Source: Laburnicola sp. R22_1 (taxonomy: Eukaryota; Ascomycota; Dothideomycetes; Pleosporales; Didymosphaeriaceae). Taken from it: DNA of 64,000 nt. Below are positions 56,195-64,000 of the stretch, one piece after another. The stretch is taken from the NCBI GenBank assembly GCA_014281115.1, contig JACONQ010000015.1, positions 372,001-436,000 of the forward strand. Direction: 5' to 3'. Position 1 is the stretch's first letter, and every line of letters begins with the position of its first letter. The notes below the pieces were generated by a model. The model was not told the origin of the DNA, ran no database searches, and was given only the letters and a program-made list of their open reading frames with translations. The position numbers and the translations under genes were made by a program.

Positions 56195-58934
56195 GTTGCT
56201 AGTATCGTGTTCTTACTATCGAGACCGAATTTTCAAAGTGTCAAATGCTAAGAGCCGGGGGGCGTTCAATATTCCTTCAAGGACGTTATGGGCTTGTGCG
56301 TGTCAACGGTTCAAGTGCCTGCAGAGGTTACAGCTTTCTATGGAGGCGGTATTGAGGGCTATCGCGATTTTAAACTTGTAATTGTCTCAGAGGTTTGGTT
56401 GTTGATAATACGATGATGAGTCGGCTCAGTGCCCCTTGCAAGCGTCGCACTCACTACAAACTTAGTACATATAGCGTGAGTCGAGCAAGTAAGACATACC
56501 TGAGACTTCCTGCTCACAGATCGTGCAAACTACCTAGAACTCTATCCGACAGAGCGCCAAATGCGCTCGGCAAGGCGTAGATTAGAGAAGAGTATTGCAG
56601 AGAACAGGAGCAAGAATGCAGCTAATATGTTGAGAAAAAGGTTAGGGTAAGGATGCTGGTAAATCGATTGGCAAGCAGAGCTGTAAATGGTATACTTATA
56701 ATGTAAAGAGAGCGCCGAGCGAAGAAAAAAGGTGAATAGGATGTCACGGATGTAGATATGGAAGAAAACCGTCACATTTTTGTATTATGGATTCCAGTTA
56801 ATCGATGAATGAGTGTAGCGGATGTCCCTTCGACATAGAGAAGACTATACAGGAGGTGACAATACGAGCATGTTGAGTAGTTATTGCATACGTAGGAATG
56901 ATTACGAAAAAATGGAATCCTTGTGAAGATGTGGAGTCATTGCGGTATTAAGATCGAAGCCGACAATCTGCCAATCGAACCGTATGTGTCGACTGAGTGG
57001 ACAAGTGACTCACATTGAAGGAAGAAAGGCATGACCAGAAGACCCTGGACAAGTGCTATCGTCGCCACTATCTATCTCTTCACAATACTCAACAAAAATG
57101 TTGCCGTATCACTCAGTATCTTACCTATTCCCCTCCTTCTCAATAGCTATTCGCGCCATATTTCAACTGCATCAACGCGAGCCGAGCTGGTTCCTACAAT
57201 GCTCTCCGGAGAAGGGCGACCCTAGTAACTCTCTCCGAGGAAGCCATAGTTTCTCTCCCCATGCCGCTAAGTACGGAGAATGATTGTGTCCTCCAAGATA
57301 TCATCGACCTCATCAGTCACCGGGTCGCGATTTTGAGACCTGCGGAGATCCTTGTTGTAGTAGAACTTCATGAGCCTAACAAGAGCGAAGACAGAGATGA
57401 TTTCGAGAAAATTTTGCATGACTAAAGGCGGGTACAGAGGCATCGTTCGAATGTGATAGTATTCCGTAGTGGCAGTGTTCGGAAGTGAAGTGGATGTGCG
57501 TTGCGACACAAGTCGATATAGACCGTTGAGGTTGAGTGTGGCCGATTGAGCTGTCTTAGTTTTCTGGATGTTGTGTCATGGGTCGACTCTATGCGACAGG
57601 ACACCTTTTAAGCCATTATTGTTTGCTGTAAGGAGACTCATGACTAACAGTCAGAGAACAATTATTGAAGCTAGCAAACAGCCAGCAAAACGCGCGAAAT
57701 AAAGAAGCGCGATGTTTTTCCATGGTTTTATCCGTATCTTTCTTGATGCCATCAAGATTTCGCATATTGTAGAACGCATGTTGTGGATACGGCTTGAATC
57801 TATGTGTATCGTATAAGATTCAAACTCCAAGCGATTATGGCGGAGAGAAACGGGTGTCGAAACGAAGAGTCATACATACATATGACTCGCGCCATGAATG
57901 AAATCCATAGGCAACGTCAGAAGGACTACTATTAGTCGAGCACCCGGTCGTGACTGCGTTCTACTATGAGAACAATGAACACTCGCTGCAGCATCGGGAC
58001 ATTTCCCTGTCGAGTGAGTGAGTCATCCTAAAAGTCTCACGCAAAGGCGAGGACACGTGTATCTTTGTGGCGTATACCGAGCAAATGTTAGAAGTAGAGA
58101 TCGATGTAGCTGTGTTCTGTAGGTTGTCGCATGCCTGCAGGTTAGCGACCGTTGACCATATTCCTGGCCTAAGTGCCTTTGCAGATTCTTTGAGAACCGA
58201 GGTAGGTTCCGGGATACGTGGCTCTCTCCCCACACTGCCTTATTGTCCACCGTAGATCCAACAATGAAATGCCGAAGGTGCGCAGCGACTGTGTGGACGT
58301 CCAAGGCGAAAGTCGGGGCCAAGACAGGCTGAAGCTCTGCCTAGCACTCTTGATGAAGATGTAAAACCCGCCAAGGGCGCTCCGAGACAGCTGACAGTTG
58401 TCGCTAGCAGAAGCAGGTACCTGTGCAGTTTCCCCGCATATACCGCAGCCCAGTTATAGCCTGGGGTTACTACAGCTCCCCAGATTCGGTGTGGGCAGTG
58501 CGATGTATTTGAGAATTTGGGGATACGTATACGTGGTCGACGGTGACAAGCGACGTTGGAACAACAGGCCCCAGGGCATTGCTTCATCCGCCTCCTTGGC
58601 GACGTTCTCTCCCGCATTGCTGCATTCTTTCAAGCCGCTCTAGTACGTCGATCATACCGTTCTACATGTTCTGACAGTCTTCTACGGCAGATCGACAAAA
58701 CCTCGGACACATCCTGAGGCCATGAACGGCCAGCTTGGCTGTGAAACATGGTAGAATGGCGGTCCCGACGGTCAAAGACCTTGTGACAGCCAGAAAAGAA
58801 ATTACAGAGGAGGAAGGCTGTATTGAGACAGAACGAGTTGCCATGTGGATCTGGAAGTTGAGGATGACTCAAATCACTCACTGTGTACCGAAGTATCAGC
58901 CGCACCAGGTGATGGTGGCAATAATTCGCGCGCC

Positions 58935-59000
58935 TCGACGTGCACTTCCCGCGTGTATTGGGCATCCTGGAGTAGCACACGCAATCTTTGGTAGCATATA
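58935..59000 (+). repeat. Dispersed short element (MITE-like), decayed copy
   Basis: The core at 58954-58978 reads TATTGGGCATCCTGGAGTAG plus CACAC, which aligns to the family core with four changes. The ends are not recognisable. Confidence 0.4.
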
Positions 59001-60803
59001 TATCCAGATTCGTGTTATGTTGGCGCGTTCAGTGCGCACGAAAGGACCTGGGCAAGCTTGGCTTCCGCGATGGAGGGGAAAGAGCAACTTGCCTGCTTCA
59101 ATTGCTTCCAAAGCAAATGGTCGAGACTTCCGGACGTATCACGCAACCTGCGTAGCCTGGCCGTTACGAGACATGTTGATGGTAATGCTCGACAATAGGC
59201 GTCGAGCATACATGTAAGAGAAGGATAGTAATGCCCTCGAGCGCTCTTCCTGAATTGCAGGTTAGGCACATTAGTTTGTAGCCCATGATGTCGAGCTACT
59301 TCGCCCTCACATGTAAATAAAAATCAAGTACACGGACCTATTTTGCGAACCTGCGCGTGAGGTTCCTTGTTGGTGAGGCGGGTTCGACTCCATTCCATGA
59401 AATAGTTCTCGTTTCGGCTTAGCTTCTGCGGTAGTGTGAGAGCTTCGGACATTAACAAGTTGTCGCCGGCCCGACGCACTCAAGCACACAAACCGAGCTG
59501 CTGAGACTGTAATGTCGACCTCAACGCAGGCAAGGACAGAAGGATTTGGTAGAACAGCCTTGATTACGTTTCAGCCTGAGTAGCACTCCGATACGGACCG
59601 TTGTGGCTGCGCGGTAAGCGTACGCGAGTCGCTTATCTGTGCTGCAGCCAAGCGGGCGCGGATCTCGAAGGCATACCCCGGTACTGATCCATCACATACC
59701 TAGGTCAGAAGGCATACTACCGGTACCACTGGCTGCTCATGCCAGACTGCCAGTTAACGTTTGTGAAAGGGGAATGCCAGTCGGCTGCCGGTGTTGGCTA
59801 CGGCACTTTCGCAGTCACACTTGGCCATGCCAGCACCCGTGGACCGACACTTCCACGCCTGGTACCGAGAGACGATGGTTGGACAGTCGAGAGTTGAGAG
59901 CCAAGGTAACCAAGGCTGTCAATTTTTCGTGGTGGATGAGCAAGGATCGAAGTGTTCTAGCGCGTGAACGGATGGGCGGCCGCTGTCGTGCATGAGATTC
60001 CGATCCAAGTCCGAACAGTGGGGCCCCAGAGCGACCAAGAACTCCACCGTGCGACGAGAGTCGACAACAACGTCGTTACCTATATGAAGAGCGCGGGATG
60101 TACCATGGTAAAAATGCCGCTCTGGATGCCATGTATCGTTCTTGTCCCGGGCGCCCAGCTGGCAAAAGACGGCCGGACACGGCTGCCATGTACTGGAGTC
60201 GCTGAACAGGCTGGGTAAACCGCGCAGTGGAGAGGGCGCGAATTGCGTCTTTTTTGATTTTTTCCATCTAGCGGTCGTGGCCGTCGTGGCTGTCGTGGCC
60301 GTCGCAAAGCGCCATCTCTCGTGCCGTCGCCCTAGCGACGTGCCCAGGCACGGGCGAAATGTGAATTTCGCGGCGCCGTTGGTGCGCTACCGGAGCCGCC
60401 CTTGCCATACCGGACGGCCGCTAAACGAGGCCTAGCGACAGAAGTCGTCTTGGCGTTTCCCACGCACGTTTAGCTTGATCATATGCGCCTTAGCGTGTAA
60501 TTTGTGCATGCCGCGACCACTTTGAGCTGTGTCTTCATAAAGGCCTGCAACGCCCGTTCCACCACTCAACCCTCCAGTTCGTTGAGCGGCTGCCCTCCGT
60601 CCTCATCTCTCTCCCCTCCTGCGTCGCCTGTGCCCCAAGACCGCGACGGACTCGCTCTGTACCGAGCCGGGTATGTTAGGTATGTTACCGTGGAATCGCT
60701 CGCTGTGCACGTCCTGAACCATTCTTCGGCTTCTCCCTCGACCCGGAGAGCTCTCCAATGGCTTCCTAATGGCTCCATGCATCCACGGATAGCTCGCCAT
60801 CAC

Positions 60804-60818
60804 AACCCTAACCCTAAC
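60804..60818 (+). promoter_or_regulatory. Telomere-like box AACCCTAACCCTAAC
   Basis: Two and a half copies of CCCTAA lie 164 bp upstream of the PMA1 start codon and 22 bp upstream of a TATA box. Telo-boxes bind Myb-type factors (TRF/Tbf1-like) in promoters of highly expressed fungal and plant genes. That role here is inference. Confidence 0.45.
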
Positions 60819-60839
60819 ACATTTTCTGATCCAGCGCAG

Positions 60840-60846
60840 TATAAAG
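60840..60846 (+). promoter_or_regulatory. Probable TATA box of the H+-ATPase gene
   Basis: TATAAAG 136 bp upstream of the PMA1 start, followed by an AC-rich leader without ATG near the start codon. This is a normal spacing for a strongly expressed fungal gene. Confidence 0.55.
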
Positions 60847-60981
60847 GCATTCCGCTCGCACCTCGAGACATCTGCTGCAACACCGACCACCACCGACTGT
60901 AGAACCACCATTCGTACCACCACCACTCACCAGCACCACCACTAGTACCAACTACCAACTACGAAACCTTCTACAGTTGCA

Positions 60982-63900
60982 ATGGCGGACAACACCGGCG
61001 CTATGACGCCCAACCATTTGGGCACATCGGTTCCCAGCGGACACCTCGTAAGGACCCCACCCTGCATTCGTCGTCCGATGAATTTATTGACCGGCTTGCA
61101 GGACGAGAAGAGCGAGAACGTCGACGAGAAGGCCCTGCCCTCCAAGGTCAGCGGTTTGCACGAGGACGAGGAAGAAGAGGACGAGGACATTGACGCTCTG
61201 ATCGAAGACCTCGAGTCCCACGATGCGGCCAAGGACTACGAGGACGAGGAGGAAGTGCAGGCCGGATCCGCTCGTGTCGTGCCTGAGGAACTGCTCCAGA
61301 CCGACCTGCGTATGGGCCTTACTTCCACTGAGGTCACTTTGCGCCGCAAGAAATTTGGTCTCAACCAGATGAAGGGTAAGTACACTTTTTTCTCATATGC
61401 CTACTGTCGGTATGGGGCTACATGCTGCACGGAGCACCGAGAGTGTCCGATCTCGGCGTCGTCCACTTTACCAAGTGCCGGTTGATCACATGCTAATGCC
61501 ACGTAGAGGAGAAGGAGAATGCCATACTCAAGTTCCTGATGTTCTTCGTCGGCCCCATCCAGTTCGTCATGGAGGCTGCTGCCGTCTTGGCCGCCGGTCT
61601 TCAGGATTGGGTTGATTTCGGTGTCATTTGCGCCCTGCTTCTGCTCAACGCGTGTGTCGGTTTTATCCAGGAGTACCAGGCCGGTTCCATTGTCGCCGAA
61701 TTGAAGAAGACGCTCGCTCTCAAGGCTACTGTTCTCCGCGACGGCTCTCTTATCGAGGTTGAGGCTCCCCAGGTCGTTCCCGGAGATATCCTGCAGGTCG
61801 AAGAAGGCACCATTATCCCCGCCGACGGTCGCATTGTTACAGATGACGCATTCCTCCAGGTCGATCAGTCTGCCATTACTGGCGAGTCCCTAGCTGTTGA
61901 CAAGCACAAGGGCGATGTCTGCTACCAGTCCTCCGCTGTCAAGCGCGGTGAGGCTTTCGTCATCATCACCGCCACCGGTGACTCTACCTTCGTCGGTCGT
62001 GCAGCCTCCCTCGTCGCCAGCGCCTCCAGCGGAAGCGGTCACTTTACCGAGGTGCTTAATGGTATCGGTACGGTCCTTCTCATCCTAGTTATCTTCACTC
62101 TCTTGGTTGTCTGGATCAGTTCCTTCTACCGTTCTAACGGGATCGTCCACATCCTCGAATTCACACTGGCCATTACTATCATTGGTGTCCCCGTCGGTCT
62201 TCCCGCTGTCGTTACCACTACCATGGCCGTCGGCGCCGCCTATCTTGCCAAGAAACAGGCTATCGTCCAGAAGCTCAGCGCTATCGAGTCTCTTGCTGGT
62301 GTTGAGATTCTCTGTTCTGACAAGACGGGCACCCTTACCAAGAACAAGCTGTCCCTTGCCGAGCCCTACACCGTCTCCGGTGTCGATCCCGAGGACCTCA
62401 TGCTCACCGCCTGCTTGGCCGCGTCTCGCAAGAAGAAGGGTATTGATGCCATCGACAAGGCTTTCCTCAAGTCACTGAAACACTATCCGCGCGCCAAGGA
62501 AGTGCTCAGCAGGTACAAGGTCATAGACTTCCACCCCTTCGATCCCGTCTCCAAGAAGGTCCAGGCTGTCGTCGAGTCTCCACAGGGCGAGCGCATCATT
62601 TGTGTCAAGGGTGCTCCGCTTTTCGTGCTCAAGACCGTCGAGGAGGACCACCCCATCCCTGAGGCTGTTGATGAGGCATACAAGAACAAGGTTGCCGAGT
62701 TCGCTACCCGTGGTTTCCGTTCCCTTGGTGTTGCTCGTAAGCGTGGTAACAACGCCTGGGAGATACTCGGTATCATGCCCTGCTCCGACCCCCCGCGCCA
62801 CGACACTGCTCGCACTATCCACGAAGCCAAGACCCTGGGCCTTTCCATCAAGATGTTGACTGGTGATGCCGTTGGGATCGCCAAGGAGACTTCTCGCCAA
62901 CTCGGTCTCGGAACCAATGTCTACAACGCTGAGCGTCTCGGTCTCGGCGGCGGCGGTGAGATGCCTGGTTCTGAAGTCTACGATTTCGTTGAGGCTGCCG
63001 ACGGTTTCGCTGAAGTCTTCCCGCAACACAAGTACAACGTCGTCGAGATCCTTCAGCAGCGTGGCTACCTTGTTGCTATGACGGGTGACGGTGTGAACGA
63101 TGCTCCTTCTCTGAAGAAAGCTGATACCGGTATCGCTGTCGAGGGTGCCTCCGACGCCGCCCGATCTGCTGCCGATATCGTCTTCCTGGCACCTGGCCTT
63201 GGTGCCATTATCGATGCGCTTAAGACCTCGCGCCAGATCTTCCACCGCATGTACGCCTACGTCGTCTACCGTATCGCCCTGTCACTGCATCTTGAGATCT
63301 TCCTTGGTCTCTGGATCGCCATCTTGAACACCTCGCTCAATCTCCAACTTGTCGTCTTCATTGCCATCTTTGCCGATATCGCCACCCTCGCTATCGCCTA
63401 CGACAATGCTCCCTTCAGCAAGTCGCCTGTCAAGTGGAACTTGCCCAAGCTTTGGGGCATGTCTGTCCTGCTCGGTGTGGTTCTGGCTGTTGGTACCTGG
63501 ATTACTCTTACTACCATGTTCCCCTACCAGGACCTTCCCAACCCCGCAGGTCAAGGTATCAGTGGTGGTATCGTCCAAAACTTCGGTGTCCGTGACGAGA
63601 TTCTCTTCCTCGAGATTTGTCTTACTGAGAACTGGCTCATCTTCATCACCCGTGCCAACGGTCCTTTCTGGTCCTCCATCCCCTCGTGGCAACTTTCTGG
63701 GGCTATTCTCATCGTCGACATCCTCGCCACTCTCTTTTGTATCTTCGGTTGGTTCGTGGGTGGCCAGACCAGCATCGTCGCTGTGGTCCGTGTCTGGATC
63801 TTCTCTTTCGGTGTCTTCTGTGTCATGGGCGGTGTCTACTACCTTCTCCAAGGTAGCCAGGGCTTCGACAACCTTATGCACGGAAAATCCCCCAAGAAGG

Positions 63901-64000
63901 ACCAGAAGCAGAGGTCACTTGAGGACTTCGGTAAGCATCTCCCCATCCCCTTCTTCTCGGTTACATTGCTAACATCTCACTAGTCGTCTCCTTACAGCGT
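60982..64000 (+). CDS. PMA1: Plasma-membrane H+-ATPase (3' end beyond the window)
   Basis: P-type IIIA proton pump that energises the plasma membrane. Exons 60982-61047, 61102-61375, 61507-63930 and 63984-end give 927 visible codons; the last few residues lie outside the window. The acidic N-terminal region ([22 protein letters not shown]) is typical of fungal Pma1. Then come the first spans, the actuator loop with [10 protein letters not shown], the phosphorylation motif DKTGTLT, the nucleotide-binding domain with [11 protein letters not shown], the hinge [19 protein letters not shown] and the C-terminal spans. The visible tail EDF|VVSLQR begins the autoinhibitory R-domain. Intron 1 is 54 nt, a multiple of three without a stop, so retained transcripts stay in frame. 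The codon use is strongly C-ending, as in highly expressed genes. Confidence 0.97.

Larger units (their letters stand above)
56195..60981. other. Gene-poor region upstream of the H+-ATPase gene
   Basis: 4.8 kb with only short, unsupported frames. It has two decayed dispersed-element copies (about 58449-58474 and 58935-59000), a TGGCCGTCG/TGGCTGTCG simple repeat (about 60274-60305), a telomere-like box (60804-60818), a TATA box (60840-60846) and an AC-rich leader before the ATG at 60982. The last 600 bp or so are likely the promoter and leader of PMA1. Confidence 0.6.

Noticed and set aside
57267..57509. Possible 58-80 aa minus-strand protein with one hydrophobic segment
   Set aside because: The longer start is GTG, the ATG version is only 58 codons, and there is no homology I recognise or supporting context. 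It is kept as a weak possibility only.
59330..59400. GGTTCGA-type string suggestive of a tRNA T-loop
   Set aside because: The flanking bases do not form a T-stem, and no acceptor or anticodon arm can be drawn. Other GTTCGA strings in the window also failed.

Overview
The window is nuclear DNA of a filamentous ascomycete (Pezizomycotina). A Dothideomycete, probably Pleosporales, is my inference. The grounds are many 45-80 nt introns with CTAAC/CTGAC branch sites, fungal gene families throughout, pogo-type DNA transposons, and AT-rich tracts and CpA-to-TpA stop codons that look like repeat-induced point mutation (RIP). No rRNA, tRNA, CRISPR array or bacterial operon was seen. All coding regions below were assembled by hand from splice sites and reading-frame phase.

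Layout. 1.2-21.0 kb is a conserved block: a PHO80-like cyclin, an unrecognised 798-aa protein, a VID28/GID5 armadillo protein (GID ubiquitin ligase), ATP synthase beta subunit (minus), glycogen branching enzyme (minus) and mitochondrial ClpX. 21.0-27.5 kb is a repeat block: a strongly AT-rich, RIP-like tract followed by two different pogo-like transposons lying exactly back to back and sharing one TA dinucleotide. Both transposase genes are broken. 27.5-36.3 kb is mostly non-coding, with one SPT23/MGA2-like regulator, a large foldback element and several simple repeats. 36.3-49.7 kb is conserved again: an unrecognised 618-aa protein, the GPI13 ethanolamine phosphate transferase, a small single-pass membrane protein and a PUF3/Pumilio-type RNA-binding protein.

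50.3-56.2 kb is an accessory island and the most interesting part of the window. A protein with an NLR-like helical N-terminus and a fungal ubiquitin-like domain is divergent from a small protein with a similar helical N-terminus and a C-terminal glycine zipper encoded by a 12-bp minisatellite. Next to them are a decayed NB-ARC (NLR) gene and two related small genes sharing a W-x2-TFG...PNPY-x3-REW signature, plus a broken duplicate of one of these. This resembles a fungal NLR/incompatibility-type locus, but its function is inference. 56.2-61.0 kb is gene-poor, and the window ends inside the plasma-membrane H+-ATPase gene.

A short dispersed element of about 75-90 bp recurs between genes all along the window. 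Its internal core (CCTATCCTGGGGTAACAC) is better conserved than its inverted-repeat ends. I counted eight good copies and three or four decayed ones.
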